From Nitrospira sp. (GTDB lineage Bacteria > Nitrospirota > Nitrospiria > Nitrospirales > Nitrospiraceae), in NCBI GenBank assembly GCA_023248215.1, contig JAHFEW010000006.1, positions 1-64,000 of the forward strand: DNA of 64,000 nt. The letters run 5' to 3'. Below the pieces are notes generated by a model, which was given only the letters and a program-made list of their open reading frames with translations, was not told where the DNA came from and ran no database searches. Made by a program: the position numbers and the translations under genes. Positions 16,494 to 25,163 of this stretch are shown here, piece after piece (positions within the stretch are counted from its first letter, which is position 1; each line of letters begins with the position of its first letter).

Positions 16494-16695
16494 AGGCGCG
16501 CATATGCTCGTGTTGATCCATAAAGAATGCGGTGGCCCGGCGTTGGACGAGTCGCCGGTCGGCGAGGTCTGTGCCATTCCAGTCAATCAGTTTCCATTCA
16601 CCTGTTTCACCTGCCTGGAAGATATCCTCGACGAATCCGAAGTGCGACTCACTGAAGATTTGGGGATCTAAGATCGTCGGAAGAGAGCCAGGCAT
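16465..16695 (-). CDS. Small unknown protein
   Basis: 76 codons on the minus strand, with a good GGAGG (16700-16704) five bases before the ATG at 16695. The product (MPGSLPTILDPQIFSESHFG, then TGEWKLIDWNGTDLADRRLV) is soluble with no recognised family. Its 3' end overlaps the hydrolase gene on the other strand by 29 bp. The ribosome site and plausible composition support it. Confidence 0.55.
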   Translation of the reverse strand: MPGSLPTILDPQIFSESHFGFVEDIFQAGETGEWKLIDWNGTDLADRRLVQRRATAFFMDQHEHMRASIVIGSPAA

Positions 16696-16785
16696 CGGAC
16701 CTCCGCGTCCCCGCCCTCAGTGGAAATTCACGCCGCATCCAGGGTAAGGTGTCACGCAGCTCATTGCATAGAAAAGAGGCGATCG

Positions 16786-17592
16786 TTGTCATTATCACGA
16801 CAGCATAATAGCGGACCGGATTCAGATGGTCCTGATGTGCCCGAACCGTCCCATGCCGAGCGGGCCAGGACATTGGTCCACTTGCAGCAGACGGGCAGTC
16901 TCTCGACCCTCTCCCGCAAACAGCCAGGTTGGCCCTTCGGCTCGGTGATGCCCTATGGGTTGGACGAGCGCGGGCAACCGATTTTTCTCATCAGCACCAT
17001 GGCCATGCATACGCAAAATCTCCTGGGCGATCCACGTGCCAGCTTGCTGGTGACGCCGCCGGAGAGCAGGAGCGATCCACTGGGCGCGGCCAGGGTGACA
17101 TTGATGGGGTCGGTGACGAAGGTGCCAACAGAGCAGGTCGCGCAGGTTCGCGAGCTCTACCTGGCTCGACATGCCAACGCCTCCTACTGGGTGGACTTTA
17201 ACGACTTTGGGTTTTTCCGCATGGCAATCGAGGATATCTATTTTGTCGGTGGCTTTGGTTCGATGGGCTGGGTCGCCCCCGAAGACTATGCGGTGGCCGC
17301 CGTAGACCCGCTTGCGGACGAGGCATCAAGTGTGATCCGGGAAATAAATGAGCAAGAGACCGCCACGCTGTTGCTCCTCGCTCGGGTGTACGGCAATGTG
17401 GAGGCGCAGCAGGCGACGGTGACCGCATTGGATCGCTTGGGTTTTCACCTGCGGATCAAGACGGCCGATCGGATGCGGGGGGGACGAGTCGCCTTCACCA
17501 GTCCGGTGCGCAACGCGTCGGAGGTCAGAGCCGGCCTCGCCGGCATGGCCGCTCAGGCGAAACAGGGTCTTCAACTCCTGCATTCGCTCTAA
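16786..17592 (+). CDS. HugZ-like heme utilisation / pyridoxamine oxidase-fold protein
   Basis: About 268 residues. The N-terminal half is a PNPOx-like split barrel (LVHLQQTGSLSTLSRKQPGW, then PLGAARVTLMGSVTKVP) and the C-terminal part is a DUF2470-type domain (EINEQETATLLLLARVYGN onward). Such two-domain proteins include HugZ heme oxygenases, but many members are not proven to act on heme. The start is chosen as TTG at 16786, with AGAGG six bases upstream; an in-frame GTG at 16720 would add 22 residues of unlikely sequence. Confidence 0.8.
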   Translation: MSLSRQHNSGPDSDGPDVPEPSHAERARTLVHLQQTGSLSTLSRKQPGWPFGSVMPYGLDERGQPIFLISTMAMHTQNLLGDPRASLLVTPPESRSDPLGAARVTLMGSVTKVPTEQVAQVRELYLARHANASYWVDFNDFGFFRMAIEDIYFVGGFGSMGWVAPEDYAVAAVDPLADEASSVIREINEQETATLLLLARVYGNVEAQQATVTALDRLGFHLRIKTADRMRGGRVAFTSPVRNASEVRAGLAGMAAQAKQGLQLLHSL

Positions 17593-17651
17593 TTCACCGC
17601 TCGATTCCAGTGCGCCGGACGTATCGTTCGCCGCGTGTTGTTACGGCACCA

Positions 17652-18374
17652 TTACCGCTTCTCGGTCGCTTTGATGATCGTGTCGCGCAGGCTCTCCGAG
17701 TATGGGTTCTTGACCTCACGGCGGATGACGATGTCGGTTGGCGTCACGGCCTTGCCGTAGTAAATCCTGCTCCACTCATCCCGGGAAATCAGCGCGGCCC
17801 CTTCTAGGGAGACGCCCGCGAACAGGCCCTTTGCTCGCACGAACGACAACAGATCCGCGCTCAGGTTCGGCGTGGTCGCGGCGGAGACACCGGCCCCGAC
17901 CGGCCCGACGGCGACCGAGCCGTCCGCACCCAGCTTGAAATTGCCCAGCAGAAGCGAATCGACCCCTCGCTGCGTCAAGACGAGCAACACGACTTCCGAG
18001 ACCTGCGCGCCGAACTGAAACCCGAAACTGGCAGCTCCCATGGTGAAGAAGGCCGGCTCACTCCATTCCCCTGTCTTCTCGTCCCGAGCCACGAAGACAC
18101 CGCTGCCGCCGGCTCCCCCATAGAATAGCGCCGCCTTCAGGAATTGCGGCGCGATGAACAGGCCCTTCGCGTCCTTGATGTGGTCGCGGAACCAGGTCAT
18201 GTTGGAATCGGCAAGAAAATTGGAGAGAGTCATGCGGGACTGGTCCACCAGGTCCCGTTGCTCGCGGTCGTCTGCTGCGGTGGAGGCCGGAGCGAGCCAG
18301 ATCACGAGAGGGACAATCAGCATCGCAAGGACGGTCCAATGGGCCCGCATCCGGTCACGGCTGTCGCGATTCAT
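17652..18374 (-). CDS. Exported SYLF (Ysc84-type) domain protein
   Basis: 241 codons. N-terminal signal peptide (HWTVLAMLIVPLVIWLAPAS, then TAADDRE). A SYLF lipid-binding domain follows: FRDHIKDAKGLFIAPQFLKA, GFQFGAQVSEVVLLVLTQRG and a Gly/Ala-rich VGPVGAGVSAAT stretch. The start at 18374 is chosen because it begins the signal peptide; a longer frame to 18566 adds basic, unlikely residues. The protein is probably periplasmic or outer-membrane associated. It is convergent with the HugZ-like gene and divergent from ettA. Confidence 0.85.
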   Translation of the reverse strand: MNRDSRDRMRAHWTVLAMLIVPLVIWLAPASTAADDREQRDLVDQSRMTLSNFLADSNMTWFRDHIKDAKGLFIAPQFLKAALFYGGAGGSGVFVARDEKTGEWSEPAFFTMGAASFGFQFGAQVSEVVLLVLTQRGVDSLLLGNFKLGADGSVAVGPVGAGVSAATTPNLSADLLSFVRAKGLFAGVSLEGAALISRDEWSRIYYGKAVTPTDIVIRREVKNPYSESLRDTIIKATEKR

Positions 18375-18545
18375 GGGCAAGGTGTTCTCCCTCTGCCTCC
18401 GGCCTCTGTTGCCACTGCCATACAACCAGGGATGACGGGCCACATCAAGTGAGGCGCGCTTGCGCAGTTGTGAATCGATGCGCGCTTTGTTATGGTGACC
18501 GATTGCACGAACGGGATGACGGCTCACACTCCACCGAGGATGGCT

Positions 18546-20228
18546 ATGGCGACGAACGATAAGCAAGTAATTTTTTCACTGGTCGGCGTGGGCAAGGTCT
18601 ACCCGCCGAAGAAACAGGTGCTGCGCGATATCTACCTGGGTTTTTACTACGGGGCCAAGATCGGCGTACTCGGCTTGAACGGGTCTGGGAAAAGCTCGCT
18701 GCTGAAAATCATCGCGGGGTTGGATCCCAACTATGTCGGCGAGATCACGCGTTCCAAGGGGTACAGCGTCGGGCTGCTGGAACAGGAGCCGCAACTCGAC
18801 CCCAACAAGACTGTGAAGGAGGTCGTCGAGGAAGGGAAGAAGGAGCTCGTAGGGCTACTGCACGAGTACGAAGCGGTCAGCAATAGCATGGGTGAAGCGG
18901 GCCCGGACGAGATGGAAAAGCTCATCGATAAGCAGGCACAGCTGCAGGAAAAGATCGAAGCGGCTAACGGCTGGGAACTCGAGAGCGAACTCGAGATTGC
19001 CATGGATGCCTTACGTTGTCCGCCGGCCGACCAGAAGGTCGGTCTGCTTTCGGGAGGCGAGAAGCGCCGGGTGGCGCTCTGCCGCCTCATGATCCAGGAG
19101 CCCGATATTTTGCTGCTCGACGAACCGACGAACCACCTCGATGCCGAATCAGTGCAGTGGCTGGAACTGCATCTGCAGCAGTACAAGGGCACGGTCATCG
19201 CCGTGACGCACGACCGCTACTTCCTCGACAACGTGGCGGGCTGGATTCTGGAACTGGACCGGGGCACCGGTATTCCCTTCCAAGGTAACTACACCTCCTG
19301 GCTCGAACAGAAGCAGGACCGGTTGGAGAAAGAAGAAAAAGCCGAATCCAAGCGGAAGAAAACTCTCGAGCATGAGCTGGAATGGATCCGCATGTCGCCG
19401 AAAGCCCGTCAATCGAAGGGCAAGGCGCGGCTCAATCGTTACGAGGAACTCGTCAATCAGAAGCAGGACCAGCTCGCCGAGGATCTCGAAATCTACATTC
19501 CGCCCGGACCGCGACTCGGTGACCTGGTGGTCGAGGCCAAGGGGATCAGCAAGGCGTTCGGTGAGAATGTGCTCTACGAGAATGTCGAGTTCAGTCTCCC
19601 GAAAGGCGGCATCGTCGGCGTGATCGGACCCAACGGAGCGGGCAAAACGACCATGTTCCGCATGATCCTCGGCAAAGAGAAGCCGGATGCGGGTACCATC
19701 AGGATCGGCGAAACGGTCAAGCTCGGGTATGTCGATCAGGATCGCAGTCTCGACCCCAATAAGACCGTCTATGAAATCATTTCCGATGGGCAGGATACGA
19801 TCAAGCTGGGGAAGGCTGAAGTGAACGCCCGCGGCTATTGCGCGCGCTTCAATTTCGCCGGCACAGATCAACAAAAGAAGGTGAAGGACCTGTCGGGCGG
19901 CGAGCGCAATCGCGTGCACTTGGCTCGCATGCTGAAGGAGGGGGCCAACCTCATCATCCTCGACGAGCCGACCAACGACCTGGATGTGAACACGCTGCGC
20001 GCGTTGGAAGAGGGCCTGGAAGGATTTGCCGGCTGCGCTGTGATCAGCAGTCACGATCGCTGGTTTTTGGACCGTGTGGCCACCCACATTCTGGCCTTCG
20101 AGGGCGACAGCAAAGTGGTCTGGTACGAAGGCAACTACAGCGCGTACGAGGCCGATCGCAAGAAACGGCTCGGGAAAGAAGCCGACCAGCCGCACCGCAT
20201 TCGCTATCGCAAGTTGACCAGAAATTAG
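18546..20228 (+). CDS. ettA: Energy-dependent translational throttle protein EttA (ABC-F)
   Basis: 560 residues with two ABC ATPase domains: Walker [13 protein letters not shown] and [12 protein letters not shown], signatures LSGGEKRR and LSGGERNR, and Walker [13 protein letters not shown] and [11 protein letters not shown]. The linker carries the arm and P-site tRNA-interaction motif region ([20 protein letters not shown]), typical of EttA. EttA binds the ribosomal E site and gates entry into elongation according to ATP/ADP. No membrane spans. ATG at 18546 with GAGGA five bases upstream; an ATG six bases earlier is possible. Confidence 0.95.
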   Translation: MATNDKQVIFSLVGVGKVYPPKKQVLRDIYLGFYYGAKIGVLGLNGSGKSSLLKIIAGLDPNYVGEITRSKGYSVGLLEQEPQLDPNKTVKEVVEEGKKELVGLLHEYEAVSNSMGEAGPDEMEKLIDKQAQLQEKIEAANGWELESELEIAMDALRCPPADQKVGLLSGGEKRRVALCRLMIQEPDILLLDEPTNHLDAESVQWLELHLQQYKGTVIAVTHDRYFLDNVAGWILELDRGTGIPFQGNYTSWLEQKQDRLEKEEKAESKRKKTLEHELEWIRMSPKARQSKGKARLNRYEELVNQKQDQLAEDLEIYIPPGPRLGDLVVEAKGISKAFGENVLYENVEFSLPKGGIVGVIGPNGAGKTTMFRMILGKEKPDAGTIRIGETVKLGYVDQDRSLDPNKTVYEIISDGQDTIKLGKAEVNARGYCARFNFAGTDQQKKVKDLSGGERNRVHLARMLKEGANLIILDEPTNDLDVNTLRALEEGLEGFAGCAVISSHDRWFLDRVATHILAFEGDSKVVWYEGNYSAYEADRKKRLGKEADQPHRIRYRKLTRN

Positions 20229-20254
20229 TCCCGTCCTCCGGCCTGCACCCAGCA

Positions 20255-20285
20255 TCGAGGCGGGGTCGCTCGGCGCTCGCCTCGA
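20255..20285 (+). other. Stem-loop between ettA and the patatin gene
   Basis: TCGAGGCG (20255-20262) pairs with CGCCTCGA (20278-20285) around a 15-nt loop, 26 bp after the ettA stop. There is no T-run after it, so it is not a convincing intrinsic terminator; it may stabilise or end the ettA message another way. Confidence 0.3.
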
Positions 20286-20344
20286 ACAAGTGACTGTGTG
20301 TCCGGAGGGGCATCCATTTGTAGATTTCGACCGTATTGTGATGC

Positions 20345-21607
20345 ATGAGGATGTTGCGCAGACTTCGCACAGGCCAATGGCTGCTGGCTCTCGCGCTTAC
20401 CATCGCCTCAGCTTCCTGCACCGCGCTTGAGCCACCGCCGATATTATCGACAGCGCCTCTCTCCCCGACTACGAGAGCCACGCTCGATTTAGGAACCAAA
20501 GAACTAGCCGATGGCCGATTCATCGGACTGGCGTTCTCGGGTGGAGGTAGCCGCGCGGCTGTATTTGGCGCGGCGGTGATGAAAGAACTCGACCGGGTGG
20601 GCCTGTTGGCACAGGTCGATGTCCTCTCGGCCGTGTCGGGAGGCACACTACCGGCTGCCGCATACGTGCTTGAAGGCTACCGTGACTTTAGTTTTCGAAA
20701 TGGATTCGTGGAGCAGGTCGGTCGTGATTTTCAACGGGCGATGCTGGGGCCCTGGTATACCGTTCCGCAGAACGCGCTGCGGTATGCGCTGACCGACAGG
20801 ATTCCCGCCGAACAAGTCATTCAGGTGTTGGATGACAGGCTGTTTCGCGGCGCAACCTTCGCGGATCTGAATCCTTCCAAACCGATCCTCCTGATGAATG
20901 CGACCGATGCACTCACCGGCGAGCCCCTCATCATCTCCGATGAATGGTTCAGGGACCTGCATCAGCCGCTTGCTCCCTTCAGTATCGCTCGAGCCGTCTA
21001 CATGTCCGCAGCCTATCCCGGCGTACTGGAGCCGCTGGCCCTCTACGACGGAGGGGTGGGTCGCAACGGGTTGGACCGTCCTCCGGTGCTGGCCTACGAT
21101 GGGGGCGCCGCGGATAATCTGGGAATCAAGACCCTGATGCAGGTTCTGCAGGGGGCTTCATCGGCGCGATCGATGACGGAGCTGTTTCCACGGGGTTGCC
21201 TGGTCGTCTCAGTGGACGCGACAGGCCGGCAGCAGAATGAGGCGCGCAAACCCTTGTCCGCGGCGGCGGTGTTGCTCAAGAGTCATCGACGTGACCTGCT
21301 GGAGCTGGCCGGAATTCCCGCCGCAGAACAGGACGTGGCCATGTTCGGCACCTTCCGGGTGGGTCGAGACGGAGCAGGAGGGACTTGCCGCTTCTGGCAC
21401 CTCGCGTTGCGTCAGTTGCCGGACAGCGATCCGTTGGGTGCGCTGGTCACGGGTATCAAAACGAACCTCGGGCTGTCGCCGGAGGATCAGGCCTCGCTGG
21501 TCGAGGCCGCAGCGCGCCTAGTGGCGAAGGGCCGTGAGGCTATGAAGCGCGCAGCAGACTGGACCAGCTTCATAGTGGGCCCGCCCGCTCTCTTCTCACA
21601 TCCATGA
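20345..21607 (+). CDS. Patatin-like phospholipase, probable lipoprotein
   Basis: 420 residues. Lipoprotein signal with lipobox Cys (LALALTIASASC). Patatin domain: oxyanion GGGSRAAVFG, nucleophile S98 in SAVSGGTLPAA, and catalytic D252 in YDGGAADNLG. Patatin-like proteins are Ser-Asp dyad lipid acyl hydrolases. It probably acts at the cell envelope. It ends in an ATGA overlap with the next gene, starting a three-gene operon. Confidence 0.88.
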   Translation: MRMLRRLRTGQWLLALALTIASASCTALEPPPILSTAPLSPTTRATLDLGTKELADGRFIGLAFSGGGSRAAVFGAAVMKELDRVGLLAQVDVLSAVSGGTLPAAAYVLEGYRDFSFRNGFVEQVGRDFQRAMLGPWYTVPQNALRYALTDRIPAEQVIQVLDDRLFRGATFADLNPSKPILLMNATDALTGEPLIISDEWFRDLHQPLAPFSIARAVYMSAAYPGVLEPLALYDGGVGRNGLDRPPVLAYDGGAADNLGIKTLMQVLQGASSARSMTELFPRGCLVVSVDATGRQQNEARKPLSAAAVLLKSHRRDLLELAGIPAAEQDVAMFGTFRVGRDGAGGTCRFWHLALRQLPDSDPLGALVTGIKTNLGLSPEDQASLVEAAARLVAKGREAMKRAADWTSFIVGPPALFSHP

Positions 21608-22278
21608 CCAAACCAGCCGATGCCCGCCGCTTGTTTATTACCGGCGCGACCGGTTATCTGGGAGCCCGGCTCATCCCGCTGTTGCTCGAACGGGGCCATC
21701 ACGTCACAGCCTTGGCTCGGCAGGAATCCGTCAGGAATGTCCCGGCGGGCTGCCAAGTCGTCGTCGGCAATCCGCTGGAGAGCCATACGTTCGCCGAACA
21801 TGTGCAAGGCGCCGACACCCTCGTCCAGTTGGTAGGAGTCCCGAAACCCGCGCCCTGGAAGGGCCCGCTGTTTCACGCCATCGACGGACCCGCCGCGCTG
21901 GCATCGATTCGAGCCGCCCGCGCGGCGGACGTTCGGCATTTCGTCTACGTCAGCGTCGCGCATCCCGCCCCCATCATGCAGGACTACATTGCCGTTCGCA
22001 CTGCCTGCGAAGCCGCTATCGCGAAAGCTGGGCTGATCGCCACGATACTCCGGCCCTGGTATATTCTCGGCCCCGGACATTGGTGGCCGTTGGCGCTGCA
22101 GCCAGTCTACCGGCTGTTAGAACGATTCCCCGGCACCAAAGAAGCGGCGACCAGGCTGGGGCTGGTGACGATTCGCGAAATGCTCGCCGCCATGCTCTGG
22201 TCCATCGAACAGCCACCGACGACCACTCGCGTGATTGAGGTTCCAGAGATCCGGCTGCTTGGTCGGAATGGACTATGA
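21604..22278 (+). CDS. Atypical SDR, NAD(P)-binding protein
   Basis: 224 residues, Rossmann fold: LFITGATGYLGARLIPLLLE dinucleotide motif, then ALARQESVRNVP and DTLVQLVG. It resembles the NDUFA9-like / NmrA-like atypical short-chain dehydrogenases, which often lack the classical catalytic Tyr-Lys pair. ATGA overlaps with both neighbours indicate coupled translation with the patatin and RmlD-like genes. Substrate unknown. Confidence 0.8.
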   Translation: MTKPADARRLFITGATGYLGARLIPLLLERGHHVTALARQESVRNVPAGCQVVVGNPLESHTFAEHVQGADTLVQLVGVPKPAPWKGPLFHAIDGPAALASIRAARAADVRHFVYVSVAHPAPIMQDYIAVRTACEAAIAKAGLIATILRPWYILGPGHWWPLALQPVYRLLERFPGTKEAATRLGLVTIREMLAAMLWSIEQPPTTTRVIEVPEIRLLGRNGL

Positions 22279-23159
22279 AGCCGATCGCATTGATCACAGG
22301 AGCCGCCGGTCTCATCGGCGGCTATCTCGTCCGGACCGCCGCACGTTGGGCGCCACAGTGGGATGTGCGCGGACTCAGCAGGGCTGGGGCGGATCTGACT
22401 GATTCACCCCAAGTAGCGGAACTCTGGCGGCGGTACTATCCCAGCCTCGTCATTCACTGCGCGGCGCTGAGTCGAACCGGCGCGTGCGAACAAGATCCGG
22501 CGCGAGCCAGGCGGATCAACGTCGATGCGACCAGGCACCTGGCCGACTTGGCTCATGGTATTCCGTTCGTCTTCCTCTCCACCGATCAGGTGTTCGACGG
22601 GTCGAAAGGGAATTATGTGGAAACGGATGGGGTCAACCCGCTCAACGTGTACGGGCAAACCAAAGCAGAGGCAGAGCAGGTGGTGCTGCAGAATCCGGCT
22701 CATTCGGTGATTCGTATAGCCCTGACGGCCGGCACGTCTCCGACGCGTGACAGGAGTTTCGTTGAGGACATGCTACGGTCCGTGGAGAAGGGGAGCATGC
22801 TGACCCTCTTCACCGACGAGTTTCGTTGTCCGATTCCGGCTGGACCACTGGCGCGGGCCCTGTGGGAATTCGTCGCGCAGCAGCGACCAGGTCTGTACCA
22901 TCTGGGGGGTCGTGAGCGATTATCACGATGGGAGATCGGCGACCTGTTGGCGCGCTGGTATCCTGAATTCGCGCCTTCTATTCAACCGGGATCGGTGGCC
23001 GACTACCAGGGCCCGCCTCGTCCGCCGGATCTGTCGATGTGCAGCGACAAAATTCAAGCGCTCCTGCCCTTCCGCCTGCCGGGGTTCCGACAGTGGCTGT
23101 CAGTCGGTTCCCACCAGGGAATAGATCCTTGGGACGAGCCACCCTCTGATCGGCAGTGA
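22275..23159 (+). CDS. RmlD-like SDR (dTDP-4-dehydrorhamnose reductase family)
   Basis: 294 residues, extended SDR: ITGAAGLIGGYLVRTAA at the N-terminus, VIHCAALSRTGACEQDP, STDQVFDGSKGNYVETD, and catalytic YGQTKAE (Tyr-x3-Lys). The pattern fits the RmlD group that reduces nucleotide-activated 4-keto sugars. No other rhamnose genes (rmlA, B, C) are nearby, so its true substrate is open. Third gene of an overlapping operon; a dispersed repeat copy follows its stop by 20 bp. Confidence 0.82.
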   Translation: MKPIALITGAAGLIGGYLVRTAARWAPQWDVRGLSRAGADLTDSPQVAELWRRYYPSLVIHCAALSRTGACEQDPARARRINVDATRHLADLAHGIPFVFLSTDQVFDGSKGNYVETDGVNPLNVYGQTKAEAEQVVLQNPAHSVIRIALTAGTSPTRDRSFVEDMLRSVEKGSMLTLFTDEFRCPIPAGPLARALWEFVAQQRPGLYHLGGRERLSRWEIGDLLARWYPEFAPSIQPGSVADYQGPPRPPDLSMCSDKIQALLPFRLPGFRQWLSVGSHQGIDPWDEPPSDRQ

Positions 23160-23178
23160 CGACATCCAGAACGTTCGT

Positions 23179-23300
23179 AGGATGGTCAAAAAGATCGCCC
23201 AGCGAGGCCGCAGCAATGCGAGGGGGCGAGGCGTACCCTTGCGGTACGTTGAGCCTCGGAGCAATGCGAGAACAAAGCTGGCGGTCTTTTTCAACATCCT
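23179..23300. repeat. Dispersed repeat, copy A (short form)
   Basis: 122 bp bounded by aggatggtcaaaaag and ctttttcaacatcct, which are near-perfect inverted repeats. The inside contains GTACCCTTGCGGTACGTTGAGCCTCGGAGC. It is in the opposite orientation to copy B at 24739 and fills the space between two convergent genes, ending 6 bp before the cytochrome stop. Confidence 0.85.
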
Positions 23301-23305
23301 GCCAG

Positions 23306-23662
23306 TTACTTGGGCAATGTCCGAACATACGCCAGCACATGGCGAATGTCGCGCTCTGAAAGCAGGCCTTTCCAGGACGGCATGTTCGGCTTGCCCTCGT
23401 GGATCGTCGCGAGCAGATCGGAATCGGATTTCTTTTTGGTCGAGGGCGATGTGAGGTTGGCCGGGTCAGGGCCGAGCAGCTTGTACCCATCCCCTTTGCC
23501 TTGAGATCCGTGACAGCCGGCGCAGTGCTTGCTGAAGAGGGTTTTCCCCTTCGCGAGATTTCCCGGCTGAGGTTCGGCCTTTTCCGTCGCATCCGACAGG
23601 ATCGGCGCTCCACAAGCGAACGCCACCAAGACCACCAGCATTCTGACAGAGCCCATTCTCAT
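23306..23662 (-). CDS. Exported monoheme cytochrome c
   Basis: 118 residues. Signal peptide (VRMLVVLVAFACGAPILSDA), one heme motif C47-A-G-C50-H51 (KHCAGCHGSQGKGDGYKLLG) and a likely axial Met94 (EGKPNMPSW). The layout is a small class I cytochrome c, periplasmic, expected to shuttle electrons. Its 3' end abuts repeat copy A. Its redox partner cannot be told from this window. Confidence 0.92.
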   Translation of the reverse strand: MRMGSVRMLVVLVAFACGAPILSDATEKAEPQPGNLAKGKTLFSKHCAGCHGSQGKGDGYKLLGPDPANLTSPSTKKKSDSDLLATIHEGKPNMPSWKGLLSERDIRHVLAYVRTLPK

Positions 23663-23925
23663 TGCATCACCTCATGTAGCGCGGGCCGAGGCCCTGGGCC
23701 TCCGACCGACTCCTGGTTGTGTGTGGGCCACCTCTTTGGCCACGGTACGTTCTTGAATCATAACGTCGTGCAGACGGCAATTCCATCGAAGGTTTGCTCC
23801 TGTCAGCCGTCAGTCGCGACCGCCATGTGTGTGTTGAATTGGATGTGAAATAATGCGGTCATAGTACAATCCACGAAAGGCCGTGAGTGCTGTCGGCAAT
23901 GTGCTGACCACCGAGACCTGAGGGC

Positions 23926-24726
23926 ATGACGACGATGGATCCTCTCTTCCTTCTCGTGACCGGCTGGGCCGCTTCAGCGCTGCTCATGGTTGTGCTCTGG
24001 ATGGTCCAGCGTCGGCTGCGCAATGCAGCTATCGCCGACGTGGGCTGGTGTTACGGATTGGCGCTTGTCGCGCTGTGGTACGCAGCCTCTGTTTCCGGGG
24101 AACCGGCCAGGCGGTTGCTGGTGGCCTTGATGGTCTTCCTCTACGCAGTTCGCCTTGGTACGCATGTGCTCGTCGATCGGGTCTGGAACAAAGCAGAAGA
24201 CGGACGGTATCGTGCCCTGCGCCTTCGATGGGGCGAGCAGGAGCCCCTGCGAATGTTCTGGTACTTCCAGCTGCAGGCTGCCGCCATTGCGTTGTTTTCC
24301 CTCCCTCCCTTGGTGGTCATGCAGAATCCCCACCCGCCGTTTCACTTCTGGGACTTGGCTGGATTTCTCCTCTGGGGCGCTGCCGTGAGCGGAGAGGCGA
24401 TTGCCGACTGGCAACTTGCCACGTTTCGGAGCAAGCCCTGGAACAGGGATCGTGTCTGCCGGATCGGCCTCTGGCGCTACTCGCGCCATCCCAATTATTT
24501 CTTCGAATGGCTGCACTGGTGGAGTTATGTGTTGATGGGGCTGGCGATCCCGATGGGAAATTTGGGCATGACCCTGATTGGCCCGATCGCGATGGGGGTG
24601 GCGTTGCTCAAGGTCACCGGGATTCCCTGGACCGAGGCCCAGGCCATGGCGACCCGCGGTAAAGAGTATGCAACCTATCAACGCACGACGAACGCCTTTG
24701 TCCCCTGGTTTCCGCGCCGTCCGTGA
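23926..24726 (+). CDS. DUF1295 membrane protein (steroid 5-alpha-reductase C-terminal-like)
   Basis: 266 residues, about six or seven spans. DUF1295 hallmarks: ADVGWCYGLALVALW, CRIGLWRYSRHPNYFFEWLH, and a C-terminal RGKEYATYQRTTNAFVPWFP. The HPNYF region resembles the cofactor-binding end of isoprenylcysteine methyltransferases and steroid reductases. The substrate is unknown. A single gene followed by repeat copy B. Confidence 0.88.
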   Translation: MTTMDPLFLLVTGWAASALLMVVLWMVQRRLRNAAIADVGWCYGLALVALWYAASVSGEPARRLLVALMVFLYAVRLGTHVLVDRVWNKAEDGRYRALRLRWGEQEPLRMFWYFQLQAAAIALFSLPPLVVMQNPHPPFHFWDLAGFLLWGAAVSGEAIADWQLATFRSKPWNRDRVCRIGLWRYSRHPNYFFEWLHWWSYVLMGLAIPMGNLGMTLIGPIAMGVALLKVTGIPWTEAQAMATRGKEYATYQRTTNAFVPWFPRRP

Positions 24727-24738
24727 CGAGCAGCTAGC

Positions 24739-24861
24739 AGGATGTTGAAAAAGTCCGCCAGCTTTGTTCTCGCATCGCTCCGAGGCTCAACGTACCGCAA
24801 GGGTACGCCTCCGCCTCCTCGCATCGCTGCGGCCGCGCTGGACGGACTTTTTGACCATCCT
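24739..24861. repeat. Dispersed repeat, copy B (short form, with outer inverted repeat)
   Basis: 123 bp bounded by aggatgttgaaaaagtccgcc and ggactttttgaccatcct, homologous to copies A, C and D. A wider inverted repeat surrounds it: CTAGCAGG-at-GTTGAAAAA at 24734-24752 and TTTTTCAAC-gg-CCTGCTAG at 24924-24942. This suggests a nested or larger element of about 209 bp. The right outer arm supplies the stop codon of the pseudogene at 24939. Confidence 0.85.
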
Positions 24862-24938
24862 GCGGGCTTTCTCGATGTCGTCTTCGACTCCGCACCATCT
24901 GCGTTTTCGGAGGTGCGAAATGGTTTTTCAACGGCCTG

Positions 24939-25163
24939 CTAGGGCTTATCGGCGAATTCAGCCAGCCGTGTCTTGGCAGTCTGGGCGGCAGGGCTGTCGG
25001 GATAGCGATGGATGATGTCTTCGTAGAGTTGCTTGGCGTGGGCCCGGTTGTTCTGGCGTTCTTCGAACTGAGCGGTTTCGAGGAGTTGCGCTGCCTAGTC
25101 GGGACCGCAGGCCGATCCCATCAAGAGCAGGGTAAGGATGATCCACTTGGAAGCGGTGTTCAT
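24939..25163 (-). pseudogene. Small lipoprotein with TPR-like end, in-frame amber
   Basis: Reading from ATG at 25163: a lipoprotein signal (KWIILTLLLMGSACGPD) then TAG at 25095-25097, then an unbroken frame AAQLLETAQFEERQNNRAHA, LYEDIIHRYPDSPAAQTAKT and RLAEFADKP to a stop at 24939. The downstream part is a typical single TPR-like helix pair as in YbgF/BamD-type proteins. A CAG to TAG change would explain it. The start overlaps the SulP gene by 4 bp. It is a recent pseudogene, a sequencing error, or (less likely) a read-through product. Confidence 0.7.

Noticed and set aside
23179-23300. Short coding frames inside the repeat copies
   Set aside because: They change with orientation and are explained by the repeat sequence; no ribosome sites.
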